Shown here: positions 15,820 through 25,197 of the stretch, one piece after another
How the letters are laid out: each line of letters starts with the position of its first letter
Position numbering within the stretch: position 1 is the first letter of the stretch
Assembly (NCBI RefSeq): GCF_000813965.1
Contig: NZ_JWLI01000001.1
Coordinates: 62,001-126,000, forward strand
Direction: 5' to 3'
Origin: Leisingera sp. ANG-M7
GTDB lineage: Bacteria; Pseudomonadota; Alphaproteobacteria; Rhodobacterales; Rhodobacteraceae
Length of the DNA: 64,000 bases
The notes under the pieces: generated by a model
The model's input: the letters and a program-made list of their open reading frames with translations, nothing else
Told to the model about the DNA's origin: nothing
Database searches by the model: none
Program-made: the position numbers and the translations under genes

Positions 15820-18256
15820 CGGCTTCCCCTTCTCCCTCCTGGTCCTGCTGCAGATCGCTCACGTCCGGCTTGGGCGGTATTGCCGGGGCCGGCGGGCTTC
15901 CGTTGGCAGCGCTGTCAGGCGCCGCGCCAGCGGGTGAAAGCGCCTCTGGATTGCGGATCCAGATGTCGCGCTGCATGAAGGGGATCTCGATCCCCTCTTC
16001 CTGGAACCGCTTGGCGATTTCATAGTTCATGTCGGATTTCACCGACAGAACCCAGTTCACGTCGCGCAGGATGGCGCGGATTTCGAAATCCAGGGAGTCG
16101 GCACCAAAGCCCTGGAACACCACATAAGGCGCCGGATTGAGCAGCACCATCGGATGCGCCTTGGCAATCTCGGTCAGAATCGCCTCGACCTTGCGCGGCT
16201 CGGTGCCATAGGCGACCCCTACCGGCACGATCACCCGGCCCACGGTGTTGCCGCGGGTGTAGTTCGTGACGGTTCCGCTGATCAGGTCCGAGTTCGGCAC
16301 GATCACATCGGTGCGGTCAAAGGTCTCGATCCGGGTGGAGCGCACCGAGATGTCGCGCACGTAGCCCATCAGCCCGCCAACCTCGATCCAGTCGCCCTTG
16401 GAGACCGGGCGTTCGATCAGGAGGATGATGCCGGAGACGAAGTTCGAAACGATGGTTTGCAGGCCGAAACCGATGCCGACCGACAGTGCACCGGCAACGA
16501 TGGCCAGCGAGGACAGGTCGAGGCCTGCCATGGAAATGGCAATCACTGCCGACAGGAAGATGCCGACATAGCCCAGGCCTGAGGTGATGGCGTTCTGGCC
16601 GCCCGGGTCGATCTTGGTCTTGGGCAGCAGCGAGTTGCGCAGGGACCCCTGAATCAGGCGGGTCAGCGCATAGCCTGCGGCAAAGACCACGGCAAAGGTC
16701 AGGAAGGCGGTTGGCGAGATACGGGTGTCGCCGATCTGGAAGCCCTCGAGGAAGCGCGACCAAAGCTCGGTCATGTCCGCCACCCGCGCGCCCCAGATCA
16801 GCGCCAGCAGCGGCAGCGCCAGGGTGGCCAGCAGGAAGCCGATCAGGACCGCAAACAGCGACTCCCGCGCGGCAGAGCCCTTGCCGGACAACCAGCCGTA
16901 GACGTCACCCAGGAACCGCTGCACCACCAGCAGCGCGGCCAGCAGGGCCAGCGTGGACACCGCCGGGTAGATCAGCGCCTCTGCCGCGTTGACATAGCCA
17001 AGTGCGGCCAGCAGCGGAGAGACAAAACCCAGCAAATAGCTGGCGCGCCGCGCAAAGGTCAGGATGCGGTTGGCCCCGGCGGCAATGGCACCGTCGTCTG
17101 CGGTATCCGCCGTCTGTTTCTGCCGCCGCTTGGCGCCGATCCGGTGCAGCCGCAGCATCACCAGAGCGGCCGCGGTGATCAGCGGGAAGCTGGCAACTGC
17201 GTGAACGGAGGACGGGATGGTTTCGATGTTCTCCAGCTTTACCAGCGCGTCCTGAAGCACCAGGATCACCGCGAGGATGTCGACCATCAGGCGGGTTTCA
17301 TTCAGCCGCCCCTCTTGCACCGGCACCAGATCGTTTTCTATGCGGCCGGAGAATAGCTGGTTGCCCAGCCAGTGGAATGAAAGGACCAGCAGCGCCCAGC
17401 CTGGGACATAGTCCAGTAAAAGCGTGCCGCGGCTGCCCAAAATGCCAGAAAGTTCAACCGCGGCGGCCAGGCAGATGATGCCGATGAAGGGCAGAATGAC
17501 CTCAAGCAGCGACACAATGAAGCCCCAGACACCGCGGCCGCTGCTGCCGAACTGGCGCAAATAGTCGCCCGCGGCATGGGCCCAGGGGCGGCCCCGCAGA
17601 AGCAGAAATGCGGCAATAGCCAGAAGCAACAGCAAAGCTGGCAAGCTGTTGCTCACCCGCTCAGCAGTGGTGGCGCTGCCGATCCGGGTGGCAGTTTCGT
17701 TCCAGATGGAGCTTACCGACCGGCTGAGGATGCGCAGCGCGCCGGGCCAGTGTTCCGGATTCAGCGGCGAGGGCCCGCGCTCCAGCAGAGTACGGGTGCG
17801 ACGCTCACGAATAATCTTGTCAATTTCGGAAATCAGGCCATTGGCGCGGCTGTAGGCCTCCTCGGAGACGATGCGCGGCACTTTCAGGTCGCGCAGTTGC
17901 TCTTCCAGCGAGGTGCGCAGCTGAGCGATATCTTCTGGTTCGCTCTCGCCTTCTTCTGGCGCCTTGCCAAGGGCACTGATCTGACCTTCGAGCGTCTTGA
18001 TACGGTCGCCGTTGGCAGTGCGCGCTTCCAGAAACCGCTGGCGGTAACTGGTCAGCTCCTTGCGCAGGGTTTCCAGCGCGGCGCTGGAGGCGCGGCTGGC
18101 GTCAATCACTTCTTCCGCACGGTTCGCGGTCTTGAGCCAGTCCTGATAATAGGCGCGGGATTCAGCAGTCAGCTGCGCCAGCGCAGGCACTGCGAGGCCG
18201 GTCACAAGGACCAGCCCCAGCAGCACATTCCGCAAAGCGGTTATAATAGGTGTCAT
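15806..18256 (-). CDS. Mechanosensitive ion channel family protein (DUF3772 + MscS)
   Basis: An 816-residue inner-membrane protein. It has a signal peptide (cleavage near ALA, about residue 27), a periplasmic coiled-coil region of the DUF3772 type (about 30-170), many transmembrane segments, and a C-terminal MscS domain (about 560-740). The pore-lining helix and beta domain are recognisable in VAGALSVGIGFGLQ and in the PNSDLISGTVTNY segment. It opens under membrane tension to release solutes. The start shares ATGA with the cysK stop. A C-terminal Pro/Ala/Asp-rich tail follows the channel domain. Confidence 0.9.
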   Translation of the reverse strand: MTPIITALRNVLLGLVLVTGLAVPALAQLTAESRAYYQDWLKTANRAEEVIDASRASSAALETLRKELTSYRQRFLEARTANGDRIKTLEGQISALGKAPEEGESEPEDIAQLRTSLEEQLRDLKVPRIVSEEAYSRANGLISEIDKIIRERRTRTLLERGPSPLNPEHWPGALRILSRSVSSIWNETATRIGSATTAERVSNSLPALLLLLAIAAFLLLRGRPWAHAAGDYLRQFGSSGRGVWGFIVSLLEVILPFIGIICLAAAVELSGILGSRGTLLLDYVPGWALLVLSFHWLGNQLFSGRIENDLVPVQEGRLNETRLMVDILAVILVLQDALVKLENIETIPSSVHAVASFPLITAAALVMLRLHRIGAKRRQKQTADTADDGAIAAGANRILTFARRASYLLGFVSPLLAALGYVNAAEALIYPAVSTLALLAALLVVQRFLGDVYGWLSGKGSAARESLFAVLIGFLLATLALPLLALIWGARVADMTELWSRFLEGFQIGDTRISPTAFLTFAVVFAAGYALTRLIQGSLRNSLLPKTKIDPGGQNAITSGLGYVGIFLSAVIAISMAGLDLSSLAIVAGALSVGIGFGLQTIVSNFVSGIILLIERPVSKGDWIEVGGLMGYVRDISVRSTRIETFDRTDVIVPNSDLISGTVTNYTRGNTVGRVIVPVGVAYGTEPRKVEAILTEIAKAHPMVLLNPAPYVVFQGFGADSLDFEIRAILRDVNWVLSVKSDMNYEIAKRFQEEGIEIPFMQRDIWIRNPEALSPAGAAPDSAANGSPPAPAIPPKPDVSDLQQDQEGEGEADADK

Positions 18257-19287
18257 ACGTCCTCAAAAACACCGGGGATCGACGCGGGCGTGTGGGTCAT
18301 CCACTCCGGCACCGGCAGGTTCTTTTCGCGCAGGAAATCGGGATTGAACAACTTGGACTGGTACCGGGTGCCGTAATCGCACAGAACGGTCACGATGGTC
18401 TTGCCCGGTCCCATCTCCTTGGCCAGGCGCACGGCACCAGCGATGTTGATCGCGGAGGAACCGCCCAGCACAAGGCCCTCGTCGTGCAGCAGATCAAAGA
18501 CGTAAGGCACGGCTTCGGCGTCAGAAATCTGATAGCTGAAGTCCGGGGTGAAGCCTTCGAGGTTCTTGGTGATGCGGCCCTGGCCGATGCCCTCGGTGAT
18601 CGAACTGCCTTCGGAGGCCAGCTCACCTTTGGTGTAATAGGAATAGAGCGCAGCGCCCATCGGGTCAGCAAGGCCGATCTTCACGCCCTTGGGCTGCAGC
18701 GCCTCAGCCACGCCCGCGATGGTGCCGCCGGAGCCGACGGCGCTGACGAAACCATCGACCTTGCCGCCAGTCTGTTCCCAGATTTCCGGGCCGGTGGTTT
18801 CCACATGGGCCTGACGGTTGGCGACGTTGTCAAACTGGTTGGCCCAGATGGCGCCGTTGGGTTCGGTCTTGGCCAGTTTCTCAGCCAGGCGCTGGGAATA
18901 GCGGACATAGTTGTTGGGGTTCTTGTAGGGTGCTGCGGGCACCTGAACCAGCTGCGCGCCAGCAAGGCGCAGCATGTCCTTCTTTTCCTCGGACTGGGTT
19001 TCCGGGATCACGATCACCGTCTTGAAGCCCATGGAAGCGCCGACCAGTGCCAGGCCGATGCCGGTGTTGCCAGCGGTGCCTTCAACGATGGTGCCGCCCG
19101 GCTTCAGATCTCCGCGGGCAATGGCGTCGCGGATGATATAGAGCGCGGCGCGGTCCTTGACCGACTGGCCAGGGTTCATGAATTCCGCCTTGCCCAGGAT
19201 CTCGCAGCCGGTCTCTTCGCTGACGCGGTTCAGGCGGATAAGAGGTGTATGGCCGACGGCATCAGCCAGATCGCGTGCAATGCGCAT
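18253..19287 (-). CDS. cysK: Cysteine synthase A (O-acetylserine sulfhydrylase)
   Basis: A PLP enzyme making cysteine from O-acetylserine and sulfide. The 344 residues carry the PLP lysine motif NPGQSVKDRAAL (about residues 38-49) and the substrate loop EGTAGNTGIG (about 69-78), a TAGNTG variant of the usual TSGNTG. Gene order trgA-trgB-cysK matches the Rhodobacter sphaeroides tellurite-resistance locus, where cysK contributes to tellurite resistance. It lies 68 bases after trgB and overlaps the mscS-type gene by 4 bases. Confidence 0.92.
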   Translation of the reverse strand: MRIARDLADAVGHTPLIRLNRVSEETGCEILGKAEFMNPGQSVKDRAALYIIRDAIARGDLKPGGTIVEGTAGNTGIGLALVGASMGFKTVIVIPETQSEEKKDMLRLAGAQLVQVPAAPYKNPNNYVRYSQRLAEKLAKTEPNGAIWANQFDNVANRQAHVETTGPEIWEQTGGKVDGFVSAVGSGGTIAGVAEALQPKGVKIGLADPMGAALYSYYTKGELASEGSSITEGIGQGRITKNLEGFTPDFSYQISDAEAVPYVFDLLHDEGLVLGGSSAINIAGAVRLAKEMGPGKTIVTVLCDYGTRYQSKLFNPDFLREKNLPVPEWMTHTPASIPGVFEDV

Positions 19288-19355
19288 GGTATCCCTTTCG
19301 ATCGTTCCCCCATGGTGTATCCAAGCGGATTGCCGATCACAAGGCGGGAAGCGGG

Positions 19356-20480
19356 TCAGGAATGCTCTGCGCGCAGACGATCACGGTGCCGTGACAGCCA
19401 CAGCGCTGCCGTGATCAGAGGCATGTCCTGATAGGTCTGCGTGTCGATCCCGGCCATCATCCCCTCGTAGCTGAGGGTCTTGCTGCGGATATCTTCGCCT
19501 TCGCCAGCAACGCCACCACCGCCCGAGACATCAGAAAGGTCCGCTATACCGATGAAAATGTGTATATATTCTCCCAAAGCCCCGCTGGAAGGGTAGCCCT
19601 GTGCCACGGCCTCCAGGTGCTGGATGGTAACGCCCGCTTCCTCCACTGCTTCGCGCCGGGCGGTCTCCTCTGCGCTCTCGCCTGGGTCGATCACGCCGGC
19701 GACCGGCTCCCACATCCAGGGGTGGGCGTCGCCCATCATGAAGGGTGGTGCGCGGAATTGTTCCACCAGCAGCACCTGATCGCGCACAGGATCGTAGGGC
19801 AGCACAACGGCTGCGTGGCCCGCCATCGACGCCGACCGGTTCAGCACCGGGCTCATGCTGCCATCGAACCTACGGAACTGAAGGTCCATCTCCTCCATCG
19901 CGAAGAAGTTCAGATGGGCGCGTTTGTGGGAATGGACAATCACGTCGCGGCTGAGGTCATGCACCCCGTCGCCGGGCCGGGCCTGCCCCGCCAGCCAGGC
20001 GGCGGCACGGCGGCGGACAGAGGGAAAACTGCGCGCAACCTCTTCTGCGCTCATCCGGCCATGATAGGCCATGACTTCTTGGGCAGCACGCAAGGACAAC
20101 GCCCCCCATTCGGCCACCCAGGCCGCAAGATCCCAGGGCTCCGCTGTCTGCCAAAGCCCCGGCTCCGGGAAATAAACCTCAGCCGCGGCCGTGCTTTCAT
20201 CCGCCAGCTCCACTGTAACCGGCTTGAGCGAATAGCCGAAGCCGCCCTCATAGAAGTTCAAGGCATCCAGATCGGCTGGTGTCAGATCCCGTACCAGCAC
20301 GCCATCTGCCGTGGCACCCTGGCGTTCCTCGATTGCAGGAAAGGGCTGGCCGGCCACCTGATAGACGCCGTGACCGGACAGTTTGGCAGGCCGCGCCTTC
20401 AGCGCGTCCCCGCTGCGGCCCAGAACCAGTTCAAGCAAAGGCAAATGGCGCAGCGTGCCAAAGAAGAAGAGATCAGCCAC
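19356..20480 (-). CDS. trgB: TrgB-like protein: gamma-glutamylcyclotransferase-like + Nudix domains
   Basis: A two-domain protein of 374 residues. The N-terminal AIG2/GGCT-like domain starts VADLFFFGTLRH. The C-terminal Nudix hydrolase of ADP-ribose pyrophosphatase type has a complete Nudix box (GVIDPGESAEETARREAVEEAG, here shown in part: REAVEEAG). I chose the GTG at 20480 because the family begins at ADLFFFGTL; the longer frame to 20531 would run into trgA. Known in R. sphaeroides as trgB of the tellurite-resistance trgAB-cysK locus. Biochemical role in resistance is unknown. Confidence 0.85.
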   Translation of the reverse strand: MADLFFFGTLRHLPLLELVLGRSGDALKARPAKLSGHGVYQVAGQPFPAIEERQGATADGVLVRDLTPADLDALNFYEGGFGYSLKPVTVELADESTAAAEVYFPEPGLWQTAEPWDLAAWVAEWGALSLRAAQEVMAYHGRMSAEEVARSFPSVRRRAAAWLAGQARPGDGVHDLSRDVIVHSHKRAHLNFFAMEEMDLQFRRFDGSMSPVLNRSASMAGHAAVVLPYDPVRDQVLLVEQFRAPPFMMGDAHPWMWEPVAGVIDPGESAEETARREAVEEAGVTIQHLEAVAQGYPSSGALGEYIHIFIGIADLSDVSGGGGVAGEGEDIRSKTLSYEGMMAGIDTQTYQDMPLITAALWLSRHRDRLRAEHS

Positions 20481-20508
20481 GGAAGACAACCTGTTGTTTA
20501 TAATTGTT

Positions 20509-20949
20509 TTAGCGCCAGCGCTGAGAGGCATTTTCGGTTACAAGACCGGCCAGAGCCCCGCCAACCACCAAGGGTATCACCACCGACGGCACGGCGATAA
20601 GAAAGAAGTATTCCATGCCAATGACAAAGATCTGCGACAGCGCCTCGAACGGGCCGCCGTAGCGGTGCCGCATGGCAAGGCGGAACATTTCCCATGCGCC
20701 CTGAACAAACAGCGCCCACAGCACCAGCACAGCCATGCCAGTCAGGCCATTGTTGATCGCAGGCACAACCCCGCGGCCGGCGCGTTTACCCATGAAGATC
20801 CAGCCGCAAAGAAGCCCCAGCACCACGTTTATATGCACGAAATATCCGAAGTTGGTGCCCACGGGCAGCAAGGGCATGACCAGAAATGATACGACGAACG
20901 CCAGTGTTGCCAGGGAAATTGCGGCGGCAAGGCGGGCTCCGGTGGGCAT
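20509..20949 (-). CDS. trgA: TrgA family membrane protein
   Basis: A 146-residue inner-membrane protein with four hydrophobic segments (about residues 8-28, 36-54, 68-90, 112-140). Recognised as TrgA from its topology, small size and position directly upstream of a TrgB-type Nudix protein and cysK, the order found in the R. sphaeroides tellurite locus. Spacing is 28 bases to both the cfa-like gene before it and the trgB start after it, suggesting one transcript. Mechanism unknown. Confidence 0.82.
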   Translation of the reverse strand: MPTGARLAAAISLATLAFVVSFLVMPLLPVGTNFGYFVHINVVLGLLCGWIFMGKRAGRGVVPAINNGLTGMAVLVLWALFVQGAWEMFRLAMRHRYGGPFEALSQIFVIGMEYFFLIAVPSVVIPLVVGGALAGLVTENASQRWR

Positions 20950-20977
20950 ATCAGGTCAGTTCCGTAACGCAGTTCAG

Positions 20978-22183
20978 TTAGCGATGCGCAACTGTAATCT
21001 GCGTCACGTCGCAATTTCCAGTCCTAAAGGCAGCCGCGCAGGAAGTGAGGTAAAAGTTCCACATCTTTCGGAACCGCTCATCAAAGCCAAGGGCTGCGAT
21101 CCGGTCCCACCGGGTGTTAAAGGTGTCGTGCCAGCGCCTGAGTGTCTGGTCGTAACTGCTTCCGAATTCGATCGACCGCACGACGCCCAGGCCCGCCTGT
21201 TCCACCTGGGCGCGCAGCACCGCCGGTGACGGCAGCATGCCGCCCGGAAAGATATGCTTCTGGATGAAATCTACACCCTTGCGGTAGACCTCCCAGCGCC
21301 TGTCTGCCACGGTTATGATCTGCAGGGTCGCCTTGCCGCCGGGCTTCAGACGGTCGCGGACCGCGCCGAAATATGCGGGCCAGTATTTCTCGCCAACCGC
21401 CTCGAACATCTCTATTGAAGCGATACCGTCGAATTGCCCACGGCAATCGCGGTAGTCCTGCAGGCGCAATTCCACCCGCCCGGAAAGACCTGCCTTTTCA
21501 ATTCGTTGCCGGGCAAACCTTAACTGTTCCTTACTGATTGTCAGCCCGGTCACCTTCAAGCCGCGCTCTTTGGCGGCATATTCGGCAAAGCCGCCCCAGC
21601 CGCAGCCGATTTCCAACACATGATCGCCGGGCTGCACCCCCATCTGATCGACCAAGGAAGCGTATTTGGCGGTCTGCGCCGCCTCAAGGCTGTCCTGGCC
21701 GCTGCGGAACAGGGCGCTGGAATAGGTCATCGTGTCATCAAGCCAAAGCTGGTAGAACGCGTTCCCCAGATCGTAATGATGGGCGATGTTTTTCTTTGCT
21801 TGGCGGCGGTGGTTGCGATGCAGCCAGAAGCGGAACCGTTCATAGGCCCGCGCCAGCCCCTGGCCCGGAAACCCGTCATAGACGGTATCCGCCCCCATGT
21901 GCACGAGATCCATAAAGGCCTGCAGGTCGGAAGTGCTCCACCAGCCTTCGAGATAGGCAACCGAGAAGCCGAGATCGCCCTCGCGGATCAGGCGGGCAAA
22001 GCAATCGGGGTGGTGGATGATCAGATCCGCCGCGGGGCCCGGCTTGCCGCCCCTGGCAGTGAAAATGCGCCCGTCCGGCAGCTGAATATCCAGCTGCCCG
22101 ACCTCCATGGCCTTTACCTTGACAAACACTGCCGGAAAGTAGCGCGGCAGGTCTTTCTGGCCCTCAACGGACGTGAACTTCAT
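20978..22183 (-). CDS. Cyclopropane-fatty-acyl-phospholipid synthase family methyltransferase
   Basis: A 401-residue S-adenosylmethionine-dependent methyltransferase acting on membrane lipids. The N-terminal helical region is followed by the conserved HHYDLGNAFYQLWLD element (about residues 135-149) and the SAM motif VLEIGCGWGGFAEYAA (about 188-203). In R. sphaeroides related CfaA-type enzymes belong to the singlet-oxygen response and to furan fatty-acid synthesis; whether this is that orthologue or a true cyclopropane synthase cannot be decided here. Neighbouring photolyase and trg genes fit a stress role. Confidence 0.87.
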   Translation of the reverse strand: MKFTSVEGQKDLPRYFPAVFVKVKAMEVGQLDIQLPDGRIFTARGGKPGPAADLIIHHPDCFARLIREGDLGFSVAYLEGWWSTSDLQAFMDLVHMGADTVYDGFPGQGLARAYERFRFWLHRNHRRQAKKNIAHHYDLGNAFYQLWLDDTMTYSSALFRSGQDSLEAAQTAKYASLVDQMGVQPGDHVLEIGCGWGGFAEYAAKERGLKVTGLTISKEQLRFARQRIEKAGLSGRVELRLQDYRDCRGQFDGIASIEMFEAVGEKYWPAYFGAVRDRLKPGGKATLQIITVADRRWEVYRKGVDFIQKHIFPGGMLPSPAVLRAQVEQAGLGVVRSIEFGSSYDQTLRRWHDTFNTRWDRIAALGFDERFRKMWNFYLTSCAAAFRTGNCDVTQITVAHR

Positions 22184-22264
22184 TCGCTTCCCCCTGTGCA
22201 GGAAACAGGCGTGCTATGGGAAAAAGCTAGGCCGCAGGGGGCTTTGAGGCAAGGAAACTATGCG

Positions 22265-23689
22265 TCATCGGTCTTCACGGCTGTCGTGATAGGCCGTGAG
22301 TGCGCGGTCCCGGCCTGCCTGAAGACTGATGACCGGCTCTGCCCGCGCCTCGTCCGGTGACAGGCCCCATGACAGCGGTGCTGCATCATAAAAATCAAGC
22401 GCGGTCTGCGGCGGATTTCCCCGGCCTTCGGCAATCCAGCGGCGGGTGTAGGCGCCATCGGGGTCGAATTTGTCCAGCTGGCCCGACGGGTTGAACACGC
22501 GGAAGAACGGCGCCGCATCAGGGCCGGAGCCCGCCACCCATTGCCAGCCCATGGCGTTGGAGGCCGGATCCCAGTCCACCAGCGTGCCGGCAAACCAATC
22601 CATGCCGATTTTCCAATGCGTCATCAGATGCTTAGTGAGGAAACTTGCCACGATCATCCGGGCCCGGTTGTGCATCTTTCCGGTCACGAAAAGCTCCCGC
22701 ATGGCGGCATCGACAAAGCCGTATCCGGTCCGGCCCCGCTGCCAGGCCTGCACTTTCGGGGTTACCTCCTGCGACCAAGGGAAATCCTGCCATTCCTCCC
22801 GCCAGCTTTCAGTCAGAATATGCGGTGAATTGTACATCAGGTGATAAGCAAACTCGCGCCAGACCACCTCCTTCAGGAAGGTCTCGCCCCCCTGGCTGGC
22901 CTGCTCCATGGCTGCCCGGCCCCTGTGCCAAAGGCGGTGCGGGCTGATTTCGCCCCAGGCGAGGTTTTCCGACAGGCCGGAGGTTGCGTCCTCGCCTGGA
23001 AAGTCACGGCGGTCCTTGTAGGCAAAGACCTTGTTTTCCAGGAATTCATCCAGCCGCGCCTGCGCCGCAGCCTCCCCCACGCGGCAATAGCGCGCCACAA
23101 CTTCGGCGCCGCGGCGCATGGCGGCGCCCAAGTTCCACGCAGCCAGATCATCACTGGCAGGCCATCTGTCCGGAGCGGGCAGCTTGCCCGGCGCAGGCAG
23201 CAGCCTGTCCACATCACGCACCCGCACGGATTTCCAGAACGGGGTAAAGACCTTGTACATGCCGCCGGTCTTGGTTTCGACAGACCAGGGCTCAAACAGC
23301 AGCCGCCCGCCGTGGGACTTGGCCGCAATCCCCTGGGCCTTCAGCTGTTGTTTGACCTCTGTGTCACGGGTTATGGCCTGCGGATCGTAGAGGCGGGACC
23401 AGTGAACGGCCCCTGCCCCGGTTTCCTTGATAAGTTCCTGAAGCTCCGCCAGCGCTTCGCCGCGGCGCAGGATGAGGCGCGACCCGGCCTTTTCCAGCTC
23501 TCGCGCGAAATGCTCCAGCCCCAGGCCGAGGCGGAACTTGGGTGCGGCGCCCAGCGCCTCGTCCTGTTTGTCGAGGATGTAAACAGGCAGCACAGCTGCG
23601 CCGCTGTTCACAGCAGCCGTGAGGGCCGGATTGTCTGCCAGGCGGAGGTCCCGCCTGATCCACCAGATGACCGGGGCATGGCTGCTCAT
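22265..23689 (-). CDS. phrA: Deoxyribodipyrimidine photolyase (class I)
   Basis: A light-dependent repair enzyme for cyclobutane pyrimidine dimers. The 474 residues include an N-terminal alpha/beta antenna domain (VIWWIRRDLRLADNPAL) and a C-terminal FAD domain with the classic elements WREFAYHLMY, GYGFVDAAMREL, HNRARMIVASFLTKHL and DWDPASNAMGWQWVAGSG. The order FVDAAMR then HNRARM is that of CPD photolyases. It follows the csd-like gene by 24 bases and precedes the cfa-like gene by 81 bases. Confidence 0.96.
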   Translation of the reverse strand: MSSHAPVIWWIRRDLRLADNPALTAAVNSGAAVLPVYILDKQDEALGAAPKFRLGLGLEHFARELEKAGSRLILRRGEALAELQELIKETGAGAVHWSRLYDPQAITRDTEVKQQLKAQGIAAKSHGGRLLFEPWSVETKTGGMYKVFTPFWKSVRVRDVDRLLPAPGKLPAPDRWPASDDLAAWNLGAAMRRGAEVVARYCRVGEAAAQARLDEFLENKVFAYKDRRDFPGEDATSGLSENLAWGEISPHRLWHRGRAAMEQASQGGETFLKEVVWREFAYHLMYNSPHILTESWREEWQDFPWSQEVTPKVQAWQRGRTGYGFVDAAMRELFVTGKMHNRARMIVASFLTKHLMTHWKIGMDWFAGTLVDWDPASNAMGWQWVAGSGPDAAPFFRVFNPSGQLDKFDPDGAYTRRWIAEGRGNPPQTALDFYDAAPLSWGLSPDEARAEPVISLQAGRDRALTAYHDSREDR

Positions 23690-23713
23690 GTCTTTGTCCT
23701 TGTGCGGTTCCTG

Positions 23714-24937
23714 TTACAGCACCCGGTCCAAGGCCTCGATCAGCTTGGCGACCTCCGCCTCGGACGTGTAGTGCGTAAAACTGATACGCAGCACGCCCTC
23801 GCTTGGATCAATGCCCATCGCCTCCAGCGCGCGCACGGCGTAGAAATCGCCGCCGCCGGCCATGATGCCGTGCTCTGCCAGCTGCGCCGCAACGGGTTCA
23901 GCTGTGCGGTTGAGGGCCAGGGCCACGGTGGGCGCGCGGTTTTCGGCGGTGGACGGGCCCAGCAGGCGCAGATCGTTGCGGTCCTTCACTGCGTCCAGCA
24001 GCGGCTGCAGCAGCTTGATCTCATGCGCGCGCATCAGATCGTGGACAAAGGCGCCGGTTTCGGCCGCAGAGCCGGAGTGGCCGTGATGATCCGCCAGCGC
24101 CTCGAAATAATCCGCCATGCCAGCGGAGGCCGCCACCTGGGCGTGGTCGGGGCCGGCCGGGGTGAAGCGTTTATAGAGATCGCCTGCATTGAAGTAATGC
24201 GCCTGGTTCGGCAGCAGCGCGCCCAGCGCCCGGCGGATCACCATGACGCCCTGATGCGGGCCGTAGGTCTTGTAGGAGGAGAACAGGTAGATGTCGGCGC
24301 CCAGTTCATCGACGTTGGGCAGCCCGTGCGGTGCGTAAGAGACACCATCGACGCAGACAAAGGCACCTGCGGCATGGGCCATCGCGGTGATCTCCGCCAC
24401 CGGGTTGATTTCCCCCACCACGTTGGAGCAATGCGGGAAGCAGACCAGGCGGACGTTTTCATCCAGCAGGTTTTCCAGCTGTGCCGTATCCAGGTGGCCG
24501 GTCTGCGGGTCGAGCTTCCATTCGCGGACTTCGATGCCTTCCTCTGCCAGCCGCCGCCATGGGCCTGTGTTGGCCTCGTGGTCCTGGTTGGTGACGATGA
24601 TGGCTTCTCCGGGCTTCATCATCTTGCGGAAGGCCTGCGCCAGCACATAGGTGTTCTGCGTGGTCGAGGGGCCAAAGCTCAGCTCATCCGTGGCAACGCC
24701 CATCAGCGCGGCCAGGCGGGTGCGGGCCTCGTCCATTTCCGCGCCGCCAAGGCGGGACGCCTCATAGGGCGCGTAGGGCTGCACCTTGCGCTGGGTGTAA
24801 AAGCGGGTCAGCCGGTCTATCACATGACGGCAGGTGTAGGACCCGCCCGCGTTTTCAAAGAACGCCTGCCCGTTCAGGCTGGGTTCTGCAAAGGCGGGGA
24901 ACTGTGCCCGGACGAAATCAATATCCAAAACGCTCAT
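23714..24937 (-). CDS. Cysteine desulfurase-like class V aminotransferase
   Basis: The start at 24937 has a GAGGAGA ribosome site; the longer frame to 25090 is not supported. The 407 residues form a fold-type I PLP enzyme. The PLP lysine lies in SSYKTYGPHQGVMV, with the upstream aspartate in FVCVDGVSYAPHG. It resembles the cysteine desulfurase-like subfamily (TIGR01976 type) rather than IscS or SufS proper, and no iron-sulfur cluster genes adjoin it. First gene of the minus-strand run through photolyase to alaX. Substrate unproven. Confidence 0.85.
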   Translation of the reverse strand: MSVLDIDFVRAQFPAFAEPSLNGQAFFENAGGSYTCRHVIDRLTRFYTQRKVQPYAPYEASRLGGAEMDEARTRLAALMGVATDELSFGPSTTQNTYVLAQAFRKMMKPGEAIIVTNQDHEANTGPWRRLAEEGIEVREWKLDPQTGHLDTAQLENLLDENVRLVCFPHCSNVVGEINPVAEITAMAHAAGAFVCVDGVSYAPHGLPNVDELGADIYLFSSYKTYGPHQGVMVIRRALGALLPNQAHYFNAGDLYKRFTPAGPDHAQVAASAGMADYFEALADHHGHSGSAAETGAFVHDLMRAHEIKLLQPLLDAVKDRNDLRLLGPSTAENRAPTVALALNRTAEPVAAQLAEHGIMAGGGDFYAVRALEAMGIDPSEGVLRISFTHYTSEAEVAKLIEALDRVL

Positions 24938-25197
24938 CGCGTGTCTCCTCAATCGCTGCGGTTCAGGGGGCGACCGGCACATGCCAGGGATCACCCCGAA
25001 CATGGCAGGTCTTCCAGCCGAGCCGCGCTCCCGCTCAAGGATTGAGGGATCGCAGGCAGCCCTGCAAGGCGAAAAGCCGAAGCAGGACACGAGGGTCGTA
25101 ACGTAGCGGTGGCGGTCCGGTCAAGCGGCAAGGCTGATGCCGTAAACTGTCATCAGAGCATGGCAGTCTGGCGGCATCACATCATGGAGGATTGGAT
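24938..25197. other. 260-base intergenic region between divergent genes
   Basis: It holds the promoters of the csd-like gene (minus) and the VOC gene (plus). I see no strong palindrome, RNA element or small gene apart from the ribosome sites at both ends. Confidence 0.5.

Noticed and set aside
18250-19431. A 393-codon plus-strand frame
   Set aside because: It is the shadow of cysK on the minus strand.
22841-25045. A 734-codon plus-strand frame opposite photolyase and the csd-like gene
   Set aside because: It spans two well-supported genes on the other strand and encodes no recognisable protein.
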